A stretch of 64,000 nucleotides of DNA from Abelmoschus esculentus (Eukaryota; Streptophyta; Magnoliopsida; Malvales; Malvaceae). Below are positions 11,348 through 23,484 of this stretch, piece after piece (position 1 is the first letter of the stretch; every line of letters starts with the position of its first letter). Location: positions 317,501-381,500 of the forward strand of contig JAUCBN010000049.1 of the NCBI GenBank assembly GCA_035048815.1, given 5' to 3'. The position numbers and the translations under genes were made by a program. The notes beneath the pieces are model-generated. The model worked only from the letters and a program-made list of their open reading frames with translations. It did not search any database and had not been told where the DNA came from.

Positions 11348-12480
11348 TTACCCAAGCGCATTTGAGTATTTGAGGAATTCACATGCAGAAAAAGAGAAAG
11401 AGGAAGGTAGTTTATCTAATTGCTTTACACCTTGGAATGATTACATATAACAAAGTCCGCTGTCGGAGGAAAGATGTCGAAAGGGCAGTGGTGAGCTGAT
11501 TGGCATAAGGTTGCTCACATCCACGCGTTCAGGTGTATAAGGTTGGTCCTTCCTATCCATTCAACCATTCATTTAAACAACATTAAATTACTTTTGCAGA
11601 AGAGTTTTGAGGTCTAAACACTAGTGGGAATGTGAACTTGTTGGTATTACAGATGATGACCAATGTTTGGCCCTTTGTTAAACTTGCACCAGAAAAGCAT
11701 AGACAATGGCATTGCGCTTGGTTGGCCACCAACCGTGCACCGGAAAGGCGTAGACAATGAATTTGTGCTTGGTAAGTGTTTCTGCATTGTTGAGCATGGT
11801 CATTTCCATTGCCTTAGCAGACCTAGATTACCTTTCTTCACTGAGAAACACCCTGCCTGCCATTGCCCAATTGCAGCGTTCGATTTATGAGCAAGCCGTT
11901 GTACATTTTCAAGATTTTGAGTTCTACAAGCTTGAGGACCTTACAGGAGTGGAAAGCTAGAAAAAACATCAGACAAGGAATCTATGTTCCTGTAAGTTGA
12001 AGTTGGTACAAACTATCCGGATCCCATTCCGTTTAGCTTGTTCGAAAACAAATGTACCTGTATCACTGCACCCAACATTTGTTATTTTACTTTTCAACTA
12101 TTGAATTTATTGTACGTACTATGTTACTCATATTCTTTTCTCATCCCCTGCAGACGATGCTCGAATACGAATCATCGAAAGAGAATAATCCATCCTATAC
12201 CACTGGAACGACTCTATAGGTACAACGCCAACCAAAATGGACAAGTTTGCACAACTTATTCATTTTTTATATCATACAAAAATGTATTAGGTAGGTGGAT
12301 TGTGACATATTATATAAGATATGTTATATGGTTAACCTGCATTAAAAGAATGGATATTTCTATTTTTTATATAATCACTAGTATTCGATTCGTTGATTAA
12401 TTACTTTCTGTCTTCCGTTTTAAAAAGACCATCCTTTCATTTACTTTCTTAAACAGATCTAAGCAAAATAAAACCAGTCC
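11348..12480 (+). other. 3' flank of NLR-B, paralogous to the flank of NLR-A
   Basis: Holds further exon-like scraps (KIAHIP-type copy near 11,495-11,535; GGTTGGCCACCAACCGTGCA near 11,720) that pair with 4,975-5,400. No open coding frame of family type. The duplicated block can be followed to about 12,330, after which the sequence becomes unlike the NLR-A flank. Confidence 0.55.
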
Positions 12481-12549
12481 TCATCTCTCTCGTTCAAGAA
12501 CCATCGTCGGTGCTGGTGCTTCCTCCTCTTCGACAGCGGGAACATTCAG

Positions 12550-12747
12550 GTAAGATCATGTATCTTTTCTTTCCTTGGCTATGATTTCTCTGATTAATTC
12601 ATGTGTTGTGACTCTTGATGTTGTTTATACTCTTTATTTTTAATCAAATAAGTGCACATAGAAATTATCCTTGAATTGCAGAAGCATGTTTGGATTGGTG
12701 AAACATAGAGATTAGTTTTTAATCAAAATGTTGTTGTCATGTAACAG
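12550..12747 (+). other. Probable 5'-UTR intron of the dihydroneopterin aldolase gene
   Basis: GTAAGATC donor after ACATTCAG, and an acceptor TGTAACAG just before AGACAAAG-ATG. The preceding pyrimidine-rich stretch (about 12,480-12,545) would be the leader exon. This is inferred from splice signals only. Confidence 0.55.
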
Positions 12748-12755
12748 AGACAAAG

Positions 12756-13242
12756 ATGGAAGCTGTTGGAAATGGAATGCCAACAGGAGACAAACTTGTA
12801 CTGAGGGGCTTGATGTTTCATGGTTTCCATGGGGTGAAACCTGAAGAAAAAAAACTGGGTCAGAAGTTCTTGATCGATGTGGATGCCTGGATGGATCTTC
12901 GGTCCGCCGGTAAATCCGACAACATATCCGATACCATTAGTTACACCGCCATTTACCGGTGAGCAAACGAAGATGTTTTAAATTATTGGATGAAATTTTC
13001 AGCTCATTTCTTGATAATTTGATATTTTTTTGGCAACTTATATAATATATAGCATAGTTAAGGAAGTAGTGGAAGGGCAATCTCATGATCTTCTTGAATC
13101 TGTGGCTCAAACGATCACATCAAAAATCTTCACAAATCACTCTCAGATATCTGCTGTTCATGTGAAAGTTGGGAAGCCTCATGTTGCTGTTCCGGCCTCC
13201 GGGTTCTTTCGACTACCTTGGAATCGAGATTATCAGATATAG
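12756..13242 (+). CDS. FOLB: Dihydroneopterin aldolase (two coding exons)
   Basis: Converts 7,8-dihydroneopterin to 6-hydroxymethyl-7,8-dihydropterin and glycolaldehyde in folate synthesis; the plant enzyme is taken to be cytosolic and to form an octamer. Coding exons are 12,756-12,958 and 13,053-13,242 (GTGAGC donor, ATATATAG acceptor), together 130 residues, the family's usual size. Visible landmarks are LRGLMFHGFHGVKPEEKKLGQ near the start with the catalytic Glu, SYTAIYR with the conserved Tyr at the exon junction, and VKVGKPHV with the catalytic Lys near residue 115. A leader intron fits 12,550-12,747 (GTAAGA ... TAACAG), placing the ATG eight bases into the second exon. No break is seen. 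It lies 1.4 kb beyond the NLR-B coding end and has no functional link to it. Confidence 0.95.
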
Positions 13243-15424
13243 AAGCGTCGATGCTCCTAACTGACCTTCGACATATATGCATGTATGTATGTATGTATGC
13301 ACGAATGTATTGCCCTTTGAATAGTAACATTTCGGTGGTAACGAATCAACTTCATCAATGCCTGGTATTGTCTGGTCTGGCTCTCTGGTTCCTTGACCAC
13401 TAGACAATTGGTATATTTGTGTTTTTATGACATTAAATTTGTCTTATGAACTTCTGTGTGTTCATGTCATGTTTGTGTTTTAGTTGGTTTTCATGTGTTT
13501 ATTTTGTGCATTGTGTAATGGAAAGTGTTCAAGTTACCAACTCTATCAATTAGTCTTATTAATATTAATTAAAGCATAATCCAATTATTATTTTTTATAA
13601 TTTTATTAATTTAATCACTTTATTTGAAAACTAAATCATATATGACCTGTTCGATAGTTTTCGAGTTTAGGTTTACAGTTTAGAGTCAAATAAATCTACA
13701 CCGAAAAGAACTGTAATTCTGATTTGTATGTATGAATACTTTTGAGGTTAATTCAATCTACAGAATTGTTAACATCTTCCTCTATTTTTTGCATGTTCGA
13801 ACTCAACTCGAAACTCGAAGCTTCAACATGTATAATTCTCAGACAAAAGTAGTGTTCTTTTTAAGTTTTAACTATGCAATTACTTGCAAGACAAGACACT
13901 GCAATTGTATCAGATAAAGCTCAGATATATGTATGGATCCATTCACACTAGTGTAGTGTAAAATTAAGAGAGTTTTACGTACTTCTATACTTTTTTTCAT
14001 TCTATGATTAATAAAATTAACGGTTGGATTGTTAAAATATCAATCATAGAGAAATTATTATGGAGGTGTGTAAAACTCGCTTTAATTTTATATTTTACAA
14101 TACTGTAAGTGGATTTCTCCTCGTATATATAACCGGATTTACGAGCACAATGGTCCAAGTTCATTAAGCAATTCCAAGCACCTTGAAAAAAGGTTCATTC
14201 CATCATCTTCAAACAAATTCACTCCATTGTCTGTATTTTCTGCATTTCCCAGGATTGTGTTTTCCACCATGTCTGGTCCATTGTTTGAGACATTGCCACT
14301 TCCATGGCTACCTCCATTAGCATTATCCACCATCTCCATTGAGACATTGACCAGAGTCACTTGTAACAAACATATAATGCCTCTGTCGGGATATTGGTCC
14401 TGAGGATTCTTGTAAACAAGTTAATAAATGAAAATATAAGGAACATATCAGGAAATTACAATCAATATTAAAATATCTGATCATATGGAATGAGAGAATA
14501 TATATAAATTTAAATTAGAATAAATTTAGAAAGAATTTACATATGTGAAACTCAAAATATGAGATATCAATGTTTCTAAGTCTTATTATTTATAAATTTT
14601 GATAATAATAATAATAATAATAATTTGCATTATAATGTTAAAGATAAAAACGAGGCAAATTATTTAAAATCGAATAAAAAATCAATTAAGATAAGAGTGA
14701 TATTCTTTGTAAGCGTACACTACAAAATAATTTATTTTTAAAATGTAGATAAGGTCGTACATACCTATAGACTAAGCTATTTAAACTCCGATCTTAGAAT
14801 AGGTCATCCTCTATCATTAGGACCATTCTTATTAGGACCATTCTTTGAGTTCATATTTAAATGTTAATTTACATATATATCGAATGTGCTATGATATAAC
14901 TAACACATATAACCATTGAACTCGTATCTCCTAAGATAATATCATTCACTTTTTCACTGATCACTTATTGGATTCGTTCATGATATAACATAAACGGTTC
15001 AATTAACACCGTAAACTTGGTCGGCAATATAACCCTGTGATCCGACCATATATGTATTCGGATCACCATATACGTATTCGTATACATAGAAAAACATTAA
15101 AAAATTCTAATTGTAAATGCGTCAAACACATACATCCGAATCCGAATAACATAAGAGCAAAATATGAACAATATTTTCGAACTCATAAGCATCTTAAACT
15201 CAAAATAAATGCATAGCACAAAGAAGCATTACAAGGTGATTGTATCGATGTTCATCAAACCAGCACAAATAAAAGACTTACACAAACTGGGGAAATATAG
15301 ACTTACACTTCAATCATGTCCCTTCCAATGGACTCCCAACATGTAATATCGAACAGGGGGACAATCGACGAGACAAGCAACCAACTTATATAAAGCCATC
15401 ACATTTATCTAGATCCCGGGTCTC
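13243..15424. other. Spacer between convergent genes; one unexplained ORF
   Basis: Contains a short (ATGT)n run at about 13,277-13,301 in the aldolase 3' region, an ATA run at 14,600-14,622, and otherwise AT-rich sequence. A 76-codon frame on the minus strand (14,139-14,369; ...SMEMVDNANGGSHGSGNVSN..., ending LELLNELGPLCS) has acidic, Asn/Gly-rich composition unlike random AT-rich DNA. It has no ATG at its start and I do not recognise it. It could be a remnant exon. Around 14,890-14,960 a stretch resembles the B-box part of a SINE. Confidence 0.4.
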
Positions 15425-15943
15425 TCAGATCTTATCGAGCTTCTCTGCCCGAACAACAGGGTTGGCTTTTGCTATAGAGTCACGACCAGCGGCTCGGTAA
15501 TCAAAAGGGCATTCGTGTTTGTCAGTGTAATGATGAGCAGCACAGAAGAGGTTTCCACACTTGCAGTTAAATCCCGTCAAACCAACACGTTTGCAGCATT
15601 TGGTACACCTATTGGGACCCTCTTTCGGCTTCATCCCACTTGAAGTCATTCCAGATGGAACAACAATTGGTTCTGCCGAGACTATCTTTGAGTAGACATT
15701 TCCGGATTGTACATCCAAAGCAGCAGCAACGGCTGGTTCCTTACCGTTCCCGGTTGAGCCCCCATTCACAATGCTTCCGATGGATGCTGCTGCGAGTTGC
15801 GACTGTTCCTGCTTCAGGATCATCGCCTTGTGACACTTGGAGCACATATTCATGGTAGCTGCACTTCCAAAGAAGCCACAGTTGTTGACACAGAGGATGG
15901 GGCCTTCGGGGGCTTTGCACCCTGTCTCATCGTGAGACTCCAT
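15425..15943 (-). CDS. A20/AN1 zinc-finger stress-associated protein (SAP)
   Basis: A 172-residue protein from ATG 15,943-15,941. An A20 finger is at about residues 18-37 (C-x3-C-x11-C-x2-C, CVNNC ... CSKC), and an AN1 finger begins about residue 113 (CTKC ... [12 protein letters not shown] ... HECPFDY) and is followed by the fixed ending [16 protein letters not shown]. Length and layout match the standard plant SAP. The family acts in abiotic-stress responses and hormone signalling, with ubiquitin binding or E3 activity reported for some members. The open frame extends upstream to 16,138, but the added residues are intron sequence: an acceptor (TTTTTTGTTTCAG) lies about 45 bases before the ATG, so the coding part is a single exon. 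No defects are seen. Confidence 0.96.
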   Translation of the reverse strand: MESHDETGCKAPEGPILCVNNCGFFGSAATMNMCSKCHKAMILKQEQSQLAAASIGSIVNGGSTGNGKEPAVAAALDVQSGNVYSKIVSAEPIVVPSGMTSSGMKPKEGPNRCTKCCKRVGLTGFNCKCGNLFCAAHHYTDKHECPFDYRAAGRDSIAKANPVVRAEKLDKI

Positions 15944-17330
15944 ATCCTCTAATCCCTTGCAAGGACACAACCTTAATGTGGGTGATCTGAAACAAAAAAT
16001 GTGGACCCTAAAACAAACGATAAGAAAGAAGTATAAGCGGATGCGCCAGAAGTGATTCAACTTTTCAAGATGGATATGAATAAACCTTAGATAGGAACAG
16101 AGAGGCCAATTTATGTATATGAAGGATGCATATACCATAGCGTCTAACTATCAATTTGTGCAATACAACATTATACCAGAATCAAGCATAAATATCATTG
16201 CTAGTTTTGGAGAGACCAGGTGATGAGAATATCTCCTTTATTTACAAATTACAATGGATCCTTAAGAAAGGCAACACCGAGTCAGCTGACAATAAATACC
16301 AAACAAGAGAGAAAACTGACTAAAAGAAAAGGAATGAGCAGTTAACAACAACATGTGAACATCAATATGCCAAGTTAAGGGTGCGGAAGCAAGAGCGAGA
16401 GATAACATCAAGATGCAGCTAAACAAATTTCGTATACATATGCCTAACAATCGCAACCCTTGCGTTAGTTTAGCAAAATAACATGTCCGACTGTCCGTGT
16501 CATTGGGAAGACAGATTTCAGATAGACTATCCTCTAACAATCATGTACGATGCATCTAATTTACGCAGTTCACATGCTGAACTATCAGAGGATTGGATAA
16601 AGCTTTGTTATTAGTTTCCGCCTTCCGGTCAAGTCATGGAATAGGCCTTTGCCATTGTCAAAAGGAAATAAGTTCCCAACTACAATGAAAATCAGTTCAC
16701 TTAAAGCAGAAATAATTTAGGGTTCTTCCATATATCTTCTGTATCAAATATTTCCCCCTTTTTTCACTTTTACGAATATTATTAGCATCAGAAGCAAGCA
16801 CATAATTCTACCTCATAATTAACAACTAACACCAACAGCAAACAAATTACTTTTCAGTTCAAAAATTAAGCAAAAACCCTAAAAACCCAATTGACCCAAA
16901 AATTTCAAAGCGCAAATCAAATTATAATCAGCACAAAATCAACCCAAATCATCAAAACAAAGAGAAAAACTAACCCTTTAAAAGAAGGGAGAAAACAATT
17001 AAGAAAACCCCTTACCTGAAATTTTATTAGGCCGATCTTGTCAGACAAAATCGGACCTGGTGGTTCCTATTTCAAGCAAATTAAATAGAAAAAAAAAATC
17101 AGAATTCAAGAAGAAAATACTAATAAAATAATCCCTTTCTCGTATCTAATTTCAACCAAACTTTATTCAAAAAAGATTATTTAATATCATCTAAATAGGC
17201 AAAAAAAATAATAAAATTAAGAAAAATAAATAAAACCCATACCTTAATCGAAGAGTTTATCTACAATACTCAGAGAAATCCAGACGAGGAAGACGATCTT
17301 TGATCGTATTTTTTTTTTTTTTTTTGAATT
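15944..17330 (-). other. Leader of the SAP gene with probable 5'-UTR introns
   Basis: Reading the minus strand: a first leader exon ends at a GTATGG donor at 17,242-17,237. A small second exon can be drawn at 17,067-17,017 between AAATAG and GTAAGG. The last acceptor is at about 15,990, just upstream of the coding exon. This gives a roughly 1-kb leader intron, common in SAP genes and often able to boost expression. Frames seen inside it (for example 16,262-16,540) are not coding. Exon boundaries are predicted from signals only. Confidence 0.5.
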
Positions 17331-18585
17331 CTTTTTCTCGTCTTTTTTCCTTTTATTTATAAAGACTACAACCTTTTCGCTGCCAACTAATGATTTTCCA
17401 CTGAGTTATTGATGCTTGACTAACTGCCCTTAGAGTCTTTTATATCTACAATTATACCATTGAATTTTTATATTACGTGGCTATATTGTATTGGTCAAGC
17501 AACCAGGGAAACTTTCGGGCATTTAGAAACTAATTGGGCCTGTTGAGCCCAAATTAAATATTAGATGATTTAAAAATTTATGACCGTTCCTATATAAATT
17601 TATTTATTTTTATAATAATTAGTCTTTGATTAAATTAAAATAATGTATTAATTATAATTTTATAATTTTATATATACCGGTAAAGGATAATTTTTTATTT
17701 TTATTTTTAAATTTTTATGTTTTATCTCTCGACTTCAAATTTTACTTTTGTATTCTATTATAAATCGATAAATATTTTTTAAATAGTTTAAATATGATTA
17801 TAAGATATGACCGATTATAGATATTTTTAACTCTTAAACAATATGTATATATTTTGTAGTCAAAATAATTTAAACTCATGTCTCTTAAAATAAATATTAT
17901 TCATTTTTTCATAAAAATATTTGTAGGATGGACATTTTACCCTACTCAGTCGGGTTTCGACCCGACTTGACCTGATCGGATCTGAATTTTTAATGAAAAG
18001 TTGGGACCGAGTCAAGTTGTGTCAGATTTTTATTGAAGAAGAGATTGGGTCCAGTCGAGTTCAGCTTTAGACTGTAAAATATCCGATTCGATCAGACATG
18101 AGATTAAATATGTAATTTTTAAGTTTTCTTAGGGATATTTATAATAATACTTCTCTATCTATTTTTTATAACTAGGTCCTTGAAATTGAAATTTTTTATT
18201 TATAATTTAATATTTAAAATTATATTTTTTATTAATTAAATTTCTTAAAATATTTTTTATAATTAAGTACTTAAAATTATTTTTTCTTATATGTCGGGTC
18301 TGTATTGGATTTAAAATATTTATTTTTGAATCTAATCGTGTGTATTTTTAAAAAAATATATTAAGATCGAATCAAATTATGTTTGTAGTATTTATTTTCA
18401 AATCAGATTCGAATGAATCAAAAACCTAACTTCACCCGTCTCCCTCTCTATACATTTGTTCTAACAAATTTAACTTGGTAAGTTCAAATTGTCATAATGC
18501 AATAAATATAATTTACATTTATAAATCAAAGCTCCATTTTCTTCTTCTTCAACATCCGCTCGTCCTTTTTCATGTATTCATTAGT
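17331..18585. other. AT-rich spacer with a probable old miniature hAT element (about 17,934-18,450)
   Basis: From 17,934 (TAGGATGGACATTTTACC) the sequence turns to the 'cGGGTTTcGACCCGAC ... GATCGGATC' type found in this genome's miniature hAT elements. It returns in inverted form by about 18,400-18,450. The candidate flanks AATATTTG and TACATTTG match at six of eight bases, so the bounds are uncertain. No gene is seen. Confidence 0.35.
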
Positions 18586-18822
18586 TTACTGCAAAACGTA
18601 GGAAAACAAAGAAACAATCGAAGTCCCAACAAGGGATCCAACCATGGGCAAAGCGGCGGCAGAAACAGGGCCCGGGGAAGGTGCCGAGGAAGTGGCAGAA
18701 GCAGCGGTTGGACCTACGTCCCCTATAGAAGGGGCGGGGGATGGGGCGGCACCGGAGGCTATGACGGTGCTTATTGAGGCAGCAGCAACAATGATGGCGA
18801 AGGAAACCTTCTTCATGTCCAT
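18586..18822 (-). CDS. AGP23: AGP23-like arabinogalactan peptide
   Basis: A 78-residue intronless protein starting MDMKK at 18,822, the conserved opening of AGP23-type peptides. Order: signal peptide (about 1-22, hydrophobic [11 protein letters not shown] then IASG), short mature part with Ala/Ser-Pro motifs ([19 protein letters not shown]) where prolines would be hydroxylated and carry arabinogalactan, then a hydrophobic tail ([16 protein letters not shown]) expected to be replaced by a GPI anchor. The product would sit on the outer face of the plasma membrane; AGP23 in Arabidopsis is pollen-expressed. The mature part is slightly longer than in the shortest family members. Only about 90 bp of ordinary sequence precede the ATG before a miniature transposon (from 18,911) and then a 9.4-kb retrotransposon, so its promoter may be altered. 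GC-rich frames on the opposite strand are shadows. Confidence 0.85.
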   Translation of the reverse strand: MDMKKVSFAIIVAAASISTVIASGAAPSPAPSIGDVGPTAASATSSAPSPGPVSAAALPMVGSLVGTSIVSLFSYVLQ

Positions 18823-19097
18823 GGCGTGTAATGAGAGAGAGATATGCCCTTTTATCGGCGACGGATTTTCATCGTTTGTTATTTGTTTTGTTGGTGCAGG
18901 CGGAGGGGTGGAGAGATTATATCGTAAGCCCGGCCTATCACGTTAGCCGTGGTCCCTAGTCAATGAAAACCACCCATTCTGCCATTAATCAACCATGTAA
19001 TTAATATATTTTTCAGAAATTATATTTTTAAAATGACATGTAAATTATGAGTGAAGATTCATTGGTTGAAAAAAAATGAGTTGGCAATTAGTGGTGA

Positions 19098-21297
19098 TGT
19101 AACCCCCTAACCCGGCCTATGCGAACAGCCCGACTAGAGTGTCACATTGTTTTTATTGACAAAACATATGGCATAAAAAACTTTATTAAACTGAAGCAAA
19201 TAAAAGTAAATATTGTCTAACAATTTAAAATAAGTAAAATGTCACCAAAATAGGGTATCTGAAAAATAATGTTCACAAAATAATTTGTAAAACCAATAGC
19301 AAAATAATATGTTTTAAAACACCAGTAATATAGTATATATTGGCACATGTCACCTTAACGTAAACTGAGAAAAGTTTTAAAAAGAATGTTACATCAATGT
19401 GTAACCAGATAATGTGTAGATCCTCCAAATGCCAAGTTCGGGATGTCTATCTACGGGTATCTGAAAGGGGGAAGAAAAACAGATATGAGCTATGAAGCCC
19501 AATGTGTTCCAATAGTGCAAACAAAATAAGGATAAAATTATTAAACAATAATTCAGAAAATCCAATTATGTATATGCATGACAAGCTACCCTCCAACCGA
19601 ACTCCTGGATACAGTTCCCCCCGAACAGTATCTGATACTGGCATTAACCTAAGCTCTTAAGGCAAAGGTACCGACCTAAGGGATTACCTTAGGGAACAGG
19701 CGGAATTACCCCGGTTAATGCACGAGAACCGATAACAGGCGGAATTACCCTAACTGAGGTTAGGAACCGTAAACAGGCAGAATTACCAGCTGGATCAAGG
19801 CTGAACCGGATATTAGATACTACTCATCATCCCAATACTAAGATGACAGGCATGCTACTATAATAGGAATCATGATGGTAGTAACGGAAATTAAACAGGC
19901 AATATGTATACATAAATCAGGACATATCAGACATACAGTAAATCATAAAATGATATATCTTAAAATTCAAAGCAAATGTTTATATAAACCCAGAAAACAG
20001 TCATGTACACATACTTGATTCGTTTAAAACATAAAACAGTAAAATACAGTTATATAGCACACAAGGAACACACCTCAATGGAAAAAACAAACAGGTGATC
20101 TACTGGGCGTTCGAGCCTCGCTTTGTAGCAGTACTGGACCCTAAAAATATAAGATATAATTTTTTATTAATATTGGAGTCAAATAATGAAATGATTATTC
20201 ACGGGTATTAAAAACATACGGGTCACGATCGGATCTCGAGATCGGTCAAAGCGGGAGGAACTGGGCTGGGTCGGTACACGATCGGGAGAACTATGAGGTC
20301 CTACAAACAAACAGATATCAATTTTAGACCTTAGATAAAACTCTGTACTTAACTTAACTTAGAAGAATAGCTTGACTCGAGACTTTAAAGTCCAATTTGG
20401 AGGCTTTCGGGTTCGAATTTTGAAAAACGGACTTCACGGATGGACTCAGGACGTCGAAAAACATAAAATAGGAGTTTTTGAAAATTTTGACTTTTTGGGT
20501 CAAAGTCAACGCTGACGTCAGCAGTCAAAGTCAACGGTTAGCGCTGACGTCATGCTGACGTCATGGTCAACGGTCAACGGGTTGGGTTTGACCGGTTCGG
20601 TTCAAGACTGGTTCGGCTCGATTTGGCTGGTTCAAGGTCGGCTTAGACCGGGTTTGGACCGGCCGGCTCCAGGCCACCGTCCAGGGCTGCCAGAAAACGC
20701 CCTGGCGGCGCGTGGAGGCCACGCGCGACCCTAAACGGACGACAAACATTCCCTGAGACAGGATCTTTCACTGAATCCACCAAAAACACATTAATTCTTA
20801 ACCAAAACCCAAGAAACAAAAGTATTAAGGGTTCGAAACTTACCCTTTTAACAAAACGGAAAGATTTTTCGACGAGGCCCCGAACGACGCCAAACAGAAG
20901 CAAGGTGAGAAGGGTTTTGGACGGCTTTGAACGGTGAACACGGTGGTGCTGGCGACGCGCCGGTATCGGAATCGGTGGTGGCCGGATCGAGCGAAAATAG
21001 TAGGGGTTTAAACCCTAAGTCCGGCGAAGCTTCAAACCTCGATCCAGGACGTTTGCGGCGGCCGGCGAGCACGTGGTTTAGGGGGTTTTGGTCGGGGCAA
21101 GGAGACGGACACCACGGCGGCGGCGGTGAGCACCACGGCACGACGGTGAGAGAGAGCGACGGTGGTCGGGGTTTGAGAGAATAAAGAAGGTTTATTTTTT
21201 TTGTTTTGAATCTAATAGGGTTTCAAATATATACTTATATATTTATTTTATTTCAAATTTAATATTTTAAATGTTTCCAAAAAAAAAAGGTGTTACA
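19098..21297 (-). repeat. 3' LTR of the Tekay-type element
   Basis: 2,200 bp, starting TGTAACCCCC and ending GTGTTACA on the plus strand. About 33 bp shorter than its partner, largely because it lacks extra GGTCAACGGGTCGGGTC units around 20,575. It holds the TGACGTCA and TTGAC array near 20,505-20,590. Confidence 0.95.
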
Positions 21298-21298
21298 A

Positions 21299-21310
21299 CT
21301 CTCCCCCCTA
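21299..21310 (-). other. Polypurine tract of the Tekay-type element
   Basis: On the minus strand AGGGGGGAGAG lies directly against the 3' LTR, the normal place for plus-strand priming. It overlaps the end of pol, whose stop codon is at 21,308-21,310. Confidence 0.8.
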
Positions 21311-22366
21311 AAAGAAATTTCTTCCTCGAAATTTACCTGAACTGAACAGATGCGGAAACTGTTCTCTCATGGATTCCTCGATCTCCGAAGTGGCCTCAGA
21401 AAGGCTGCGGTTCCTCCACTGAACTTTAACCATAGGGATACGTCTTCTTCTCAGAACTCTTTCATCAAACTCCAGGATCTGAACGGGTTCCTCCTCATAA
21501 GACAAGTCAACATCCTGAACCTGAATAATATGACTCGGATCCGGATGGTACTGTCTCAACATGGACACATGAAACACATCATGAATGCGGCTAAGTTGAG
21601 GAGGCAACTCAAGCTGATATGCAACAAGCCCGATTCTCTTAAGAATACGGTATGGTCCAATATATCTCGGACTCAACTTGCCCTTATGCCCAAACCTCAA
21701 AACTTTCTTCCAGGGAGAGACTTTTAAGAAAACCTGATCACCAACCTCGAACTCGATATCTTTTCTTCTCCGATCAGCATAAGATTTATGTCTGGTAAAA
21801 GCTTCCTTCAGACGATCCCGGATTAATCTAACTGTCTCCTCAGTTTCCTGTATTAACTCGGGACCCAGAATTTTCCGATCATACAACTCAGTCCAACAGA
21901 TAGGGGTACGACACTTACGACCATACAAAGCCTCATAAGGTGCCATACGGATGCTAGCCTGATAGCTGTTATTATAGGCAAACTCTGCCAACGGTAAAAA
22001 GTCTTCCCAACTGCCTCGGAAGTCTAAAACACAACCTCGTAACATATCTTCTAGAATCTGAATCACTCTCTTAGACTGACCATCTGTCTGGGGATGAAAA
22101 GACGTACTGAAATTCAGACGAGTACCCAAAGCAGACTGTAAAGTTGTCCAGAAACGGGAAGTAAACCTCGGATCTCGGTCAGAAATGATAGATAAGGGCA
22201 CTCCATGCAGTCTGACAATCTCAGAAATATAAAGTCTAGCCAGCTTCTCCAGAGAATAAGTTATCCGAACAGGAATAAAGTAAGCTGACTTTGTGAGTCT
22301 ATCCACCACAACCCAGACAGAATCCTTTCTAGACGGAGTCAAAGGTAACCCGGTAACAAAGTCCAT
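21308..22366 (-). pseudogene. Integrase core and chromodomain-like tail (Tekay-type pol, 3' part)
   Basis: Begins MDFVTGLPLTPSRKDSVW, the start of the integrase catalytic core. The second catalytic Asp is in SDRDPRFTS. The expected catalytic Glu, 35 residues on in TDGQSER, is Lys here (codon 22,070-22,072), so the enzyme would be inactive even without the stops. The core is followed by the GPY/F-type region (GKLSPRYIGPYRILKRIG) and a tail YEEEPVQILEFDERVLRRR ... KVQWRN typical of the Tekay chromodomain. It would cut and join element DNA into chromatin. A TGA at 22,385 separates it from the zinc-binding part. Confidence 0.93.
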
Positions 22367-22384
22367 CGTGATTCGTTCCCACTT

Positions 22385-22690
22385 TCACTTTGAAATCTTG
22401 ATGGGTTGCAAGAGACCAGAGGGATGTTGATGTTCTGCTTTCACCTGTTGACATGTTAGGCATCTGGATACATAATCTGAGATATCCTTTTTCATACCTA
22501 CCCATCGGTACCTCTGTTTCAGATTCTGATACATCTTATCTTCTACAGGGTGCATAGCATAAGGACTACTATGGGCCTCATTGAGAATGGTTTGTCTTAA
22601 CTCAGGATCGTTGGGTACACAGTAACGACCATTAAAGCAAAAGACTCCATCCTGATCAAAAGAGTAAACAGAAGTGGATCCTTCCTCCAC
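22385..22690 (-). pseudogene. Integrase zinc-binding (H2C2) part of Tekay-type pol
   Basis: 101 codons with the HHCC arrangement: NEAHSSPYAMH then SRCLTCQQVKAEHQ. This is the N-terminal domain of integrase, which helps multimerise the enzyme. It is bounded by TAA 22,691-22,693 upstream and TGA 22,385-22,387 downstream, both in the frame of the neighbouring domains, so these are point nonsense changes in what was one frame. Confidence 0.92.
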
Positions 22691-23484
22691 TTATTGCATA
22701 ACAGGAAGTAAAGAATCATCCAACCGCTGCTTGACCCTAATCTGCTCAGCCAAAGTCGGTTTAACCCTCAATTCAGCCAATAGGCTACCATCATCATAAA
22801 TACTCATCCTAGCGAATAAGGATCTCAGGTCTAATATGGTCTTACGACTCAAAGCGTCCGCCACAACATTGGCTTTTCCCGGATGATACTCAATCTCGCA
22901 ATCGTAGTCCTTAAGAAGCTCCAACCAACGACGCTGCCTCAGATTTAGCTCCTTCTGGGTAAGAAGGTACTTCAGGCGTTTGTGATCGGTAAAAATGTAA
23001 CACTTTTCTCCGTAGAGATAGTGTCTCCAGATTTTTAGAGCAAAAACCACAGCTGCAAGCTCAAGATCATGGGTAGGATAATTAAGCTCGTGTGGTCTCA
23101 ACTGGCGTGACGCATAAGCGATCACCTTACCACCCTGCATCAAGACGCAACCAAGACCAGAATGCGAAGCATCACTGTAAACTATAAAGTCCTTTCCTGA
23201 CTCAGGTTGGGTCAAAACTGGAGCTCGGGTCAAAACTGATTTCAACTGATCAAAACTAGTCTGCTGAGCCTCAGACCACACAAATGGAACATCTTTCCTC
23301 AGGAACTTCGTCAAAGGGGCAGCTATAATGGAAAAACCCTCGACAAAGCGTCGATAATACCCAGCTAAGCCTAGAAAACTGCGGATCTCAGAAACATTCT
23401 TGGGAGGTTTCCAACTGGTGATAGCATCAATTTTACTTGGGTCCACTTGGATACCTTTAGCCGAAACGACATGTCCGAGAAAAA
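22691..23484 (-). pseudogene. RNase H part of Tekay-type pol (with RT connection)
   Basis: The frame begins just after the frameshift ([16 protein letters not shown]) and includes the RT thumb/connection ([26 protein letters not shown]). RNase H follows with [42 protein letters not shown] and [11 protein letters not shown], holding the catalytic Asp/Glu/Asp residues. It removes RNA from RNA:DNA hybrids during reverse transcription. It ends at the TAA 22,691-22,693 nonsense codon. Confidence 0.92.

Noticed and set aside
13130..13407. Minus-strand frames across the 3' end of the aldolase gene
   Set aside because: They overlap the clear aldolase exon and a microsatellite; no support.
16262..16540. 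92-codon minus-strand frame upstream of the SAP coding exon
   Set aside because: Lies in the predicted leader intron and shows no domain.
18475..18946. Plus-strand Gly/Ala/Arg-rich frames over the AGP gene
   Set aside because: They arise from the GC-rich Pro/Ala coding sequence on the other strand; no family match, while the minus strand gives a complete AGP23-type peptide.
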